A stretch of 12,763 bases of DNA from Vicinamibacteria bacterium. Its GTDB lineage: Bacteria; Acidobacteriota; Vicinamibacteria; Vicinamibacterales; 2-12-FULL-66-21. Position 1 is the stretch's first letter. Every line of letters starts with the position of its first letter. Position numbers and translations under genes: made by a program. The notes under the pieces were generated by a model. That model did not search any database and was not told where the DNA came from. It worked only from the letters and a program-made list of their open reading frames with translations. Location: the NCBI GenBank assembly GCA_025937075.1, contig JAICSD010000076.1:1-12763 (forward strand). Reading direction: 5' to 3'. Shown piece by piece: positions 7,337-12,763 of this stretch.

Positions 7337-8635
7337 CTACCGCGAACGATCACTCGCAATCTTCGCCACAATGGCGCTCAGGCCAATGACCCCGATCAGA
7401 TTGGGGAACACCTGCAGCGCGTTCATCAGATCGCCCCAGGCCCAGACGACGTCCACCTTCGTGACCGCGCCGAATGGAATCAGCAGGCAGTAGATCCAGC
7501 GATACGGGACCGCGACGCGGCGGCCGACGATGTACTCGAAGAACTGTTCGCCGTAGTACGACCAGCCGATCAGCGTCGTGTAGCCGAAGAGGAACACGCA
7601 GAACGCGACGATCCAGCCGCCGACCGTCGGCATGACTGCGTTGAAGCCGGCGGCCACAGCGGCGCTGCTCGTGAGCCCTGACTGCCACACGCCCGTCAAC
7701 AGGATTGTCAGCGCGCTGATTGTCGACGTCACGAACGACACCGTGAACACTTCGATGACGGCGTTCAGCCCCTGCTGGACGGGCTGCGAGCTGCGCGCCG
7801 TTCCGTAGGCGACGGCGGCAGTTCCATAGCCTGCTTCGTTCGCGTAGATGCCGCGGGCGATGCCGTAGCGCATCGCGACCAGCATGCCCAACGTGCCGCC
7901 GGCGGCCGCCTGCATGGAGAACGCGCCGTGCAGGATCGCGCCGAACACGGCGGGCATGCGGGCGGCATTGGAGAAAATCACGATAACCCCGCCAACGAGG
8001 TACAACCCGACCTTGAGCGGCGACAACTTCTCTGCGGCTCGCCCGATCGAGGTGATGCCGCCGATGATGACGAGCCACGTCAGGATCGCGATCGCGATCC
8101 CGGCAGTGAGCTGCGGGATGCCGAACACGCTGTTGAGGACGAGCGCGATCGAGTTCGGCTGCGTGAACGGGGTCGTCGTGAGCGCTGCGACGCCGGCAAC
8201 GAGCGCGAACAACCACGCGAGCAGCGGGGATTTCAGTCCGTCCCGCAGGTAATACATGGGGCCCGAGAGGATCCGGGCGCCGCGCGGCTCGCGAAAGCTC
8301 ACGCCGAGCGTCGCTTCGCCGAACTTGATCGCCATGGCGACGAAGCCGTAGATCCAGATCCAGAACAGCGCACCCGGTCCGCCGGATACGATCGCCGTCG
8401 CGACGCCGGCGATGTTGCCGGTCCCAATCGACGCCGCGAGCGCGGTCATGAACGCCTGGAATGGCGTGAGCACGCCAGTACCGGTGTCCGCGCGCGGCGC
8501 GCGGACGAGGCGCCAGGCCTCCGCGAAACGGCGCACTTGCACGACGCGCGTCCGCAGCGTCAGCCACACGCCCGCGCCGAGAAGGACGCCGACCACCCAC
8601 GGCATGAAGACGCGGTCGGCGAGCGTCTGAATCAG
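7337..8635 (-). CDS. Sodium:alanine/glycine symporter, AGCS family
   Basis: Inner-membrane amino-acid:cation symporter (AlsT/DagA type; APC superfamily), about 432 residues with roughly ten hydrophobic helices. Family signatures: TPFQAFMTALAASIGTGNIAG (57-77), GGPGALFWIWIYG, SGPMYYLRDGL, RGIYANEAGYGTAAVAYG (261-278; the family's SNEAGxGSAPxAH region) and YYGEQFFEYIVG near the C-terminus. Start: I chose the CTG at 8635, which overlaps the SDR stop (CTGA) and has GGGAAGGA seven bases upstream. It also restores residues (IQTLADRVF) that align with the family's N-terminal helix start. The first ATG, 8605, has no Shine-Dalgarno sequence and would shorten the protein to 422 residues. The frame is open further upstream, but only as a shadow of the SDR gene. 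Alanine or glycine is the likeliest cargo; specificity is not readable from sequence. Confidence 0.9.
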   Translation of the reverse strand: MIQTLADRVFMPWVVGVLLGAGVWLTLRTRVVQVRRFAEAWRLVRAPRADTGTGVLTPFQAFMTALAASIGTGNIAGVATAIVSGGPGALFWIWIYGFVAMAIKFGEATLGVSFREPRGARILSGPMYYLRDGLKSPLLAWLFALVAGVAALTTTPFTQPNSIALVLNSVFGIPQLTAGIAIAILTWLVIIGGITSIGRAAEKLSPLKVGLYLVGGVIVIFSNAARMPAVFGAILHGAFSMQAAAGGTLGMLVAMRYGIARGIYANEAGYGTAAVAYGTARSSQPVQQGLNAVIEVFTVSFVTSTISALTILLTGVWQSGLTSSAAVAAGFNAVMPTVGGWIVAFCVFLFGYTTLIGWSYYGEQFFEYIVGRRVAVPYRWIYCLLIPFGAVTKVDVVWAWGDLMNALQVFPNLIGVIGLSAIVAKIASDRSR

Positions 8636-9411
8636 ATGTTGGTCCTTCCCTGGCAGCCGTCGACGACGATGCAGGCGCCGCTGATCCAGCTGGCGCGCGA
8701 CGACGCGAGGAAGGCTACGGCGGTGCCCACTTCCTCCGGACGGCCGAAGCGGCCGAACGGCAGCTCGCGCCGGACGAACTCCGCGATGCCTTCGGGATCG
8801 GCCTGCTGCCGCTTGTGCCAGGACCCGCCGGGAAAGAGGATCGAGCCCGGCGCGACGCTGTTCACGCGGATATTCGCGGGTGCGAGCTGCTGCGCCATCG
8901 ATTTCGCGAGGCTGATCTCGGCCGCTTTGACCGCGTTGTAGGTCATGCGTCCGCCCGCTTCGCGGCCGTAGATCGACGCGATCATGACGATCGATCCGCC
9001 GCCCTGCTGCTTCATGTAGGGAACCGCGAGACGCGACGCGCGAATGGCCGGAAACAGCGTCTCGTCGAACGCCGCCTGCCATTCCGCGTCGGTCGTCGCC
9101 ACGAGATCCGTGCCGCCGGCCTTGCCGACGTTGTTGACGAGGATGTCGAGCGCGCCGAACGTCTCGACGGCGCGCGTCACCACCAGCTCGATCCCCGCCA
9201 TCGTCGAGACATCCGCCTGGACGGCGCACACCATGTTCGGACGGCGGGCGGCGGCTTCGACTTCGATTGCCGCCTCGGCCAGCCGCTCCTCGCCGCGGGC
9301 GCACAGGCACACGCGGCAGCCTTCGGCCACGAGGGCACGCGCGGAAGCCAGGCCCAACCCGCGGCTCGATCCGGTCACGATCGCGACTTTGTCGGTCAGC
9401 AGGAGATCCAT
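8632..9411 (-). CDS. SDR-family NAD(P)-dependent oxidoreductase
   Basis: Classical short-chain dehydrogenase/reductase of 259 residues, soluble, with a Rossmann fold. Seen: cofactor loop TGSSRGLG (13-20), NNVG (93-96, where NNAG is usual), catalytic S146 in IASIYG and Y158/K162 in YNAVK, then NSVAPGSI and the closing VAFLASSRASWISGACIVVDG typical of 3-oxoacyl-ACP reductase-like SDRs. The residue after the second glycine of the cofactor loop and the ARG at 38-40 suggest NADP could be used; that is inference. Start: ATG 9411 gives the normal N-terminus MDLLLTDKVAIVTG. An in-frame ATG at 9444 would add MTRAQRSPGID, encoded entirely by repeat sequence, so I rejected it. No Shine-Dalgarno sequence precedes 9411, because the repeat cluster abuts the start codon. 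The 3' end overlaps the symporter start. The substrate is unknown. Confidence 0.92.
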   Translation of the reverse strand: MDLLLTDKVAIVTGSSRGLGLASARALVAEGCRVCLCARGEERLAEAAIEVEAAARRPNMVCAVQADVSTMAGIELVVTRAVETFGALDILVNNVGKAGGTDLVATTDAEWQAAFDETLFPAIRASRLAVPYMKQQGGGSIVMIASIYGREAGGRMTYNAVKAAEISLAKSMAQQLAPANIRVNSVAPGSILFPGGSWHKRQQADPEGIAEFVRRELPFGRFGRPEEVGTAVAFLASSRASWISGACIVVDGCQGRTNI

Positions 9412-9601
9412 GTCAATGCCGGGTGATCGCTGCGCTCGCGTCAATGCCGGACGATCGCTGCGCTCGCGTCAATGCCGAATGGCGAATGCCGAATATTGCC
9501 TTGACGGAGCCGTACACAATCGTGTTCAGCATTCGGCATTGACAGATGGCGAAGCGAGCAGCGGGCATTGACAGACAGCGAAGCGACCAGCCGGCATTGA
9601 C
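9412..9601. repeat. 190-bp symmetrical cluster of ~28-bp units in inverted halves
   Basis: The gap between the DUF547 and SDR genes is almost entirely repeats. Left half on the plus strand: two 28-base units (9412-9439, 9440-9467; 26/28 identical), each starting GTCAATGCC with core TCGCTGCGC, then GTCAATGCCGAATG (9468-9481). Right half is the same plan inverted: CATTCGGCATTGAC (9530-9543), then two 29-base units (9544-9572, 9573-9601; 25/29 identical). The outermost units match each other as inverted repeats at 23/28 positions. The cluster begins directly at the SDR start codon and stops 14 bases from the DUF547 stop codon. It carries no gene and could be a non-autonomous mobile or REP-like element, or a processing or termination structure. 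Confidence 0.8.
9468..9543. repeat. Perfect 14-bp inverted repeat at the centre of the cluster
   Basis: GTCAATGCCGAATG at 9468-9481 and its exact reverse complement at 9530-9543 enclose 48 bases. A second AATGCCGAAT copy (9485-9494) inside the loop could compete for the same right arm (9531-9540), giving two alternative hairpins. The loop also holds the near-palindrome ACGGAGCCGT. No T-run follows on either strand, so it is not a standard intrinsic terminator. Confidence 0.75.
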
Positions 9602-9615
9602 GAGCATCAGCCGCA

Positions 9616-10449
9616 TCAGCGTCCCGTCAGGTCGTTCAGGTTCCAGTCGAAGTCGTGGAACACGACCTTGAACTCGTTCTTCTGGACGAACTCCTTCTCG
9701 AGCGGCAGCAGGTGGGGCTGGATGAAGGCGAGCAGCGCGCGCTCGATTGGCGAGCGCTGGGCAAACGGAGAATCTGGCTTGTCGTACGCGGCGACGAACT
9801 GCTGCTCGCGCCAGCTGAGGATCGGCGTCACGGAGATCTGGCCGGCCATGCGATCGATGCGGAGCATCTGTTGCTCGGACACGAACTCCTTCTGGATGTC
9901 GTCGAGCTGCCGCGCGAGCCGCTCGCCGGTGTACGCCTCGCTGCGCAGGCGGCCGCTGCCGGCGGCGCCGCGCCCCAGCGCCAGATACACGCGCGGCTCC
10001 TTGAACTCGGGCAGGATGTTCTTCTCGATCTGGTCGAGCGTCACGGAGCGGCCCGCCGCGCGCCAGGTCGCCTCCTCGAACGCGCCCGGAATCTGACGGA
10101 TGCTCGCCGCCGGGTACATCGTGCTGCGGCCGTGAATGGGATAGTGGTTGATCACCGTCTCGAGCACGAACGCATTGTACGCGTCGATCCAGAACGCCAT
10201 CTTCTCCTGCGCCGACCAGCCGTCGTACGTCCGCGCCGGCACGTTGAGTGACGCCATGTAGCGATCGAGGCGCGCGCGCTCGGTCTTGAGCGCGTGGTAG
10301 TAGACGAGCCCGTCGCGCACGTAGAGATCGAGAATCTGATCGAGCGGCCGATGGAGCGGATCTTCGCCCGGTGCGGGCTCCGTCTGCTGAGCCGCGCCCG
10401 CGCACGGCACGAGCGAACAAAGGAGCAGAACGATCGCGATCATACGCAT
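9616..10449 (-). CDS. Exported DUF547-domain protein, cysteine-less variant
   Basis: Predicted periplasmic protein of 277 residues; DUF547 has no established biochemical function. Residues 1-20 are a signal peptide (MRMIAIVLLLCSLVPCAGAA). The cysteines at 11 and 16 do not sit in a proper lipobox, so secretion by signal peptidase I is likelier. DUF547 signatures seen: GLVYYHAL (47-54), EKMAFWIDAYNAFVLETVINHYP (82-104), VTLDQIEKNILPEFKEPRVYLALG (136-159), LRSEAYTGERLARQL (168-182), ILSWREQQF (210-218). The place where family members usually have an AlnCaS..CP-like stretch reads ALGRGAAGSGRLRSEAY here, without cysteine. Nine bases separate it from the upstream hydrolase gene, so the two probably share an mRNA; no clear Shine-Dalgarno sequence is visible. 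The next ATG (10443) is an equally possible start. Confidence 0.82.
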   Translation of the reverse strand: MRMIAIVLLLCSLVPCAGAAQQTEPAPGEDPLHRPLDQILDLYVRDGLVYYHALKTERARLDRYMASLNVPARTYDGWSAQEKMAFWIDAYNAFVLETVINHYPIHGRSTMYPAASIRQIPGAFEEATWRAAGRSVTLDQIEKNILPEFKEPRVYLALGRGAAGSGRLRSEAYTGERLARQLDDIQKEFVSEQQMLRIDRMAGQISVTPILSWREQQFVAAYDKPDSPFAQRSPIERALLAFIQPHLLPLEKEFVQKNEFKVVFHDFDWNLNDLTGR

Positions 10450-10458
10450 GCAGGAAGA

Positions 10459-11337
10459 TTACATGTGGGCCAGGAGAAAGTCATGGAGCGCGCGCGAGAA
10501 CTCGTCCGGATGCTCCAGGCTGGACAGGTGCCCCGCTCCGGGGATCACGGCAAGCCGCGAGCGCGGGATCGCACGCTCCATCTCGCGCGCATCCGCGGGC
10601 GGCGTCACGACGTCGTGCTCCCCCACCATGATCAGCGCAGGGCACGAAATCCGCGACAGATCGGCCGTCGAGTCTGGGCGATTCATGAGCGCGTCGAGCG
10701 CGGCGTCGAGGCCGTCCACCGAGTTCGCCTCGATCAACTCCCGCACGTGCGCCACGAGGGTCGGCGGCGGCGGCGGGACGGATGCGTCGAAAAATCGGGG
10801 CAGCATCTGATCGGCGATCGTCGAGGGACCTTCATCCTCGAGCAGATCGCGCATCTTCGCGCGCGCGTCTCGCGCGTCCGGCGTATCCGCCTGCGGCCGC
10901 GTGTCGGCCAGAATCATGCCGCTGAAACGCTCCGGCGATTGGCGGAACAGCGCAAACGTCACGTAGCCCCCCATCGAGAGCCCCCCGATGACGGCTTCGT
11001 CGATCTTGAGGCAGTCGAGGAGCTGGCCAATGTCGCGCGCGTAGTCGTCCATCGAGAGCGCGTCGACCGACGGATGAATCGGATGCGGCACGCGCGTCTT
11101 CCCGCGCGAGACGATCACGCCTTCGGACGGCAGCGAACGAGGCAGATGAATGGGCGGCCGGAAGCCGCGGAGATCGGGGGCGATGAAGCGCCAGCCGTCG
11201 AGGCCGCGATCGAGCTGCGGTCGCCACATGTCCGCGCTCAGCGGGAAGGCGTGAATCAGGACGACCGGCCAGCCGGCGCCCGCTTCGAGGTAGCGCACCC
11301 GCTCGCCGCCGATGTCCACCGTGCGCTCGTGAATCAC
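10459..11337 (-). CDS. Alpha/beta-fold hydrolase with lengthened loop
   Basis: Soluble serine hydrolase of 292 residues, similar to 3-oxoadipate enol-lactonase / pimeloyl-ACP methyl esterase-like proteins. Seen: oxyanion region VVLIHAFPLSADMW (25-38), nucleophile elbow GGLSMGG with S121, acid D242 in MVGEHDVVTPP and H270 in PGAGHLSSLE, so the triad is complete. Between DLRGF (55-59) and the usual S-x-D-D-Y-A motif (95-100) about 35 residues (RPPIHLPRSLPSEGVIV and on) replace what is normally a short loop. VPPPPPTL (187-194) is a proline run in the cap. Start: GTG 11337 gives MIHERTVDIGGERVRYLEAG, a normal family beginning; GTG 11355 is an alternative. Neither has a clear Shine-Dalgarno sequence, and the open frame beyond is an antisense shadow. 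It heads the minus-strand run. The substrate is unknown. Confidence 0.87.
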   Translation of the reverse strand: MIHERTVDIGGERVRYLEAGAGWPVVLIHAFPLSADMWRPQLDRGLDGWRFIAPDLRGFRPPIHLPRSLPSEGVIVSRGKTRVPHPIHPSVDALSMDDYARDIGQLLDCLKIDEAVIGGLSMGGYVTFALFRQSPERFSGMILADTRPQADTPDARDARAKMRDLLEDEGPSTIADQMLPRFFDASVPPPPPTLVAHVRELIEANSVDGLDAALDALMNRPDSTADLSRISCPALIMVGEHDVVTPPADAREMERAIPRSRLAVIPGAGHLSSLEHPDEFSRALHDFLLAHM

Positions 11338-11439
11338 GTCTGATGATCTAATCACGAACGACAAAGATGGAGAAGAGGCTGTCGACGGCCGACCGTGACA
11401 GCGTAAACGCACGGCCCGGAGTTCGCGTAGGATGCAGCA
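11338..11439. other. Divergent intergenic region
   Basis: 102 bases between the hydrolase (minus) and the membrane protein (plus). It is the only room for promoters of both genes, but I could not identify convincing -35/-10 pairs. AGGA at 11429-11432, seven bases before GTG 11440, is a good ribosome-binding site for the plus-strand gene. Confidence 0.4.
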
Positions 11440-12012
11440 GTGTCTGCCGTCGATCTGTCCGGAACCATCGCGCTCGTCGCCGTCGGCCTGCTGACGGCGA
11501 ACCTGCTGCTCGGGCTGCTGCTCGCCGTTGGCTACAACCCGATCCGGCGGTGGCCGAAGCGGCGCTTCAAGCTGTTCACCTGTCACAACTGGACCGGCTA
11601 CGTCGCCTTCGCCGCCGTCGTCCTCCACGCGGGCGTGCTGCTGTTTTCACGCGAGCCGCGATTCGGCATGCTCGACGTGCTCGTGCCGCTCTGGTCGCCC
11701 GTCCAGCCCGTGTCGAACACGCTCGGCGCCGCGGGGTTCTATCTCGTGCTGATCGTCGTGGTCACGTCGTTGAAGCGCTCGCGCACGGCGCTCGGGCGCC
11801 ATCGCTGGAAGGCCATTCACTACACGACGTATGCGGCGGCGGGCGTGTTCTTCGTGCACGGCGTCATCGCGGATCCGCTGCTGAAGGGCCGGCCGGTCGA
11901 TTTCATCGACGCGGAGAAGGTGTACATCGAGGGGTGCGCGCTGCTGATCGTGGGCGTGAGCCTCTGGCGCCTCAAGCACCGCCGCGGGCTGCGCCGCGCG
12001 GCACGAGCGTGA
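11440..12012 (+). CDS. Ferric-reductase-like transmembrane haem protein
   Basis: Integral inner-membrane protein of 190 residues with five likely helices (about 7-31, 50-69, 96-111, 127-145, 160-176). Histidine placement fits a ferric reductase-like transmembrane domain binding haem: H49 and H63 (14 apart) around helix 2, H127 and H140 (13 apart) around helix 4. H121 lies in the preceding loop. No FAD or NAD domain is attached, so an electron partner elsewhere is needed; a MsrQ-like or cytochrome-b-like membrane electron carrier is possible. I found no molybdopterin sulfoxide reductase (MsrP) gene beside it. The GTG start is supported by AGGA seven bases upstream. The arginine-rich C-terminus (RRGLRRAARA) is encoded in the 41 bases that overlap the opposite-strand cyclotransferase gene. 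Confidence 0.75.
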   Translation: MSAVDLSGTIALVAVGLLTANLLLGLLLAVGYNPIRRWPKRRFKLFTCHNWTGYVAFAAVVLHAGVLLFSREPRFGMLDVLVPLWSPVQPVSNTLGAAGFYLVLIVVVTSLKRSRTALGRHRWKAIHYTTYAAAGVFFVHGVIADPLLKGRPVDFIDAEKVYIEGCALLIVGVSLWRLKHRRGLRRAARA

Positions 12013-12763
12013 TCTGAAAGATACGCGCCCAGAGCTTCCCGGTGACGAACAGGCGATCGCCCGCCGGGTCGTACGCAATTCCGTTGAGGACGTTCGCTGA
12101 CGCGCGTTCGGACGCCGGCAGCAGGCCGGAGAGATCGATCCAGCCGGTCACGCGGCCGTCCTTCGGCGAAATGCGCGCGATCCGATCCGTCTGCCAGACG
12201 TTGGCGAAGATCTCGCCCTTGACGTATTCCAGCTCGTTGAGGCTCTCGACAGGTCCCGACGGATCTCGGACGGTGATCCGCCCCGTCTCCTTCAGCGTCG
12301 CAGGATCGATGAACCGCAGATGCGCCGAGCCGTCGCTCATGATGAGCCGCGTCCCGTCGTGCGTGAGCCCCCATCCTTCCCCCTTGTAGTCGAAGGTGCG
12401 CAACTGCCGGAACGACGCGAGGTCATAGACGAATCCCAGCTCGGATTGATACGTGAGCTGATAGAGCCGCCCGTGCAGCTCCGTGATGCCTTCGCCAAAG
12501 ATGTCGGCCGGCAGCGCGTGAATCTGGAGGACCTTCCCGCTCTCGACGTCGACCTTGCGGATGCTCGATCGTCCGTTCAGCCCGGTGCCCTCGTAGAAGA
12601 CGCCGTCGCGATAGATCAGTCCCTGCGTGAACGCCTGCGGATCGTGCGGCCAAGTATGAAGGACTTCGTAGCTCAGATGCGCGACGGCCGCGGATGGAAT
12701 CTCGGGAATCGACGCCAAATGCGCCGGTGATCGACCGCTGCAGCCATTCGCCGCGAGCAGCAA
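11972..12763 (-). CDS. Glutaminyl-peptide cyclotransferase, plant/bacterial beta-propeller type (5' end cut)
   Basis: Converts N-terminal glutamine of peptides to pyroglutamate; a beta-propeller enzyme of the glutamine cyclotransferase family (PF05096), not the zinc-dependent animal type. 263 residues lie in the window. Family motifs in order: HDPQAFTQGLIY (40-51), YEGTGLNGRSSIRKVD, FGEGITELHGRLYQLTY (89-105), EGWGLTHDGTRLIMSDGS (129-146), LNELEYVKGEIFANVW (175-190), VLNGIAYDP (225-233) and FVTGKLWARIFQI (239-251). The first visible residues, LLLAANGCSG, resemble the end of a lipoprotein signal with Cys8 as the possible lipidated residue. The TTG at the edge is therefore probably internal and the true start lies just outside. 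The protein should sit in the periplasm or on a membrane. Its 3' end overlaps the convergent membrane-protein gene by 41 bases. Confidence 0.93.
   Translation of the reverse strand: MLLAANGCSGRSPAHLASIPEIPSAAVAHLSYEVLHTWPHDPQAFTQGLIYRDGVFYEGTGLNGRSSIRKVDVESGKVLQIHALPADIFGEGITELHGRLYQLTYQSELGFVYDLASFRQLRTFDYKGEGWGLTHDGTRLIMSDGSAHLRFIDPATLKETGRITVRDPSGPVESLNELEYVKGEIFANVWQTDRIARISPKDGRVTGWIDLSGLLPASERASANVLNGIAYDPAGDRLFVTGKLWARIFQITLVPRGAARGGA

Noticed and set aside
7322..7344. Possible terminator between cupin and symporter (CGCGG ... CCGCG)
   Set aside because: Only a 5-bp stem with a 13-base loop, no T-run, and it overlaps the symporter stop codon.
7928..8941. Plus-strand open frame of about 337 codons opposite the symporter and SDR genes
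   Set aside because: Charged, low-complexity composition and no motifs; it spans two well-supported genes on the other strand.
8636..9310. N-terminal extension of the symporter frame through the SDR gene
   Set aside because: It is arginine-rich sequence out of frame with the SDR; a fusion protein is not credible because both genes are complete without it.
9412..9601. CRISPR array
   Set aside because: Units are adjacent without variable spacers, occur in both orientations and no cas gene is present.
9412..9601. Integron attC-like site
   Set aside because: No RYYYAAC/GTTRRRY core pair and no integrase or cassette structure.
11338..11628. N-terminal extension of the hydrolase frame beyond GTG 11337
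   Set aside because: It is antisense to the membrane-protein gene, has no motifs, and the family begins at IHERTVDIGGERVRYLE.

Overview
The window is GC-rich, densely coded chromosomal DNA. The best guess for the source is Acidobacteriota, probably a Vicinamibacteria-like soil lineage. The main reasons are a MacB/FtsX-type permease with the C-terminus usual for the 'acidobacterial duplicated' permeases, an Oar-like outer-membrane receptor with a carboxypeptidase-regulatory-like N-terminal domain, and a secreted concanavalin-like (3-keto-disaccharide hydrolase-type) domain protein. This is inference from family content; there is no rRNA or other marker gene in the window. No tRNA, rRNA, CRISPR array, integrase or transposase was seen.

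Layout. (1) 1-1025, plus: C-terminal part of an ABC-type permease, cut by the left edge. (2) 1084-3651, minus: TonB-dependent-receptor-like outer-membrane barrel, facing the permease tail to tail. (3) Diverging from it, 3693-6419, plus: a tight three-gene unit of a secreted concanavalin-like protein, an OmpR-type response regulator and a HAMP-type sensor kinase (5-base gap, then an 8-base overlap). (4) 6416-6724, minus: the C-terminal end of an outer-membrane barrel protein with no N-terminal half, probably a gene relic. (5) 6847-7317, plus: a single cupin protein with a basic tail. (6) 7337-11337, minus: four genes transcribed in the order alpha/beta hydrolase, DUF547 protein, SDR oxidoreductase, sodium:alanine-type symporter. 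A 190-base symmetrical repeat cluster (9412-9601) fills the whole gap between the DUF547 and SDR genes. (7) 11440-12012, plus: a small membrane protein with a ferric-reductase-like histidine pattern. (8) 11972-12763, minus: glutaminyl-peptide cyclotransferase, overlapping gene 7 tail to tail by 41 bases and cut by the right edge.

How the genes may work together. The best-supported unit is the secreted protein plus two-component system, divergent from the outer-membrane receptor; it may sense and import an extracellular compound, though the ligand is not visible. SDR and symporter look translationally coupled: the SDR stop codon overlaps a CTG codon that has a good Shine-Dalgarno sequence. The rest reads as ordinary housekeeping or accessory genes.

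I found no convincing undescribed multi-gene system. The strongest unexplained signal is the inverted, tandem-unit repeat at 9412-9601, which directly abuts the SDR start codon. Smaller oddities are a DUF547 protein without the usual cysteines, an alpha/beta hydrolase with a lengthened loop, and the outer-membrane gene relic.
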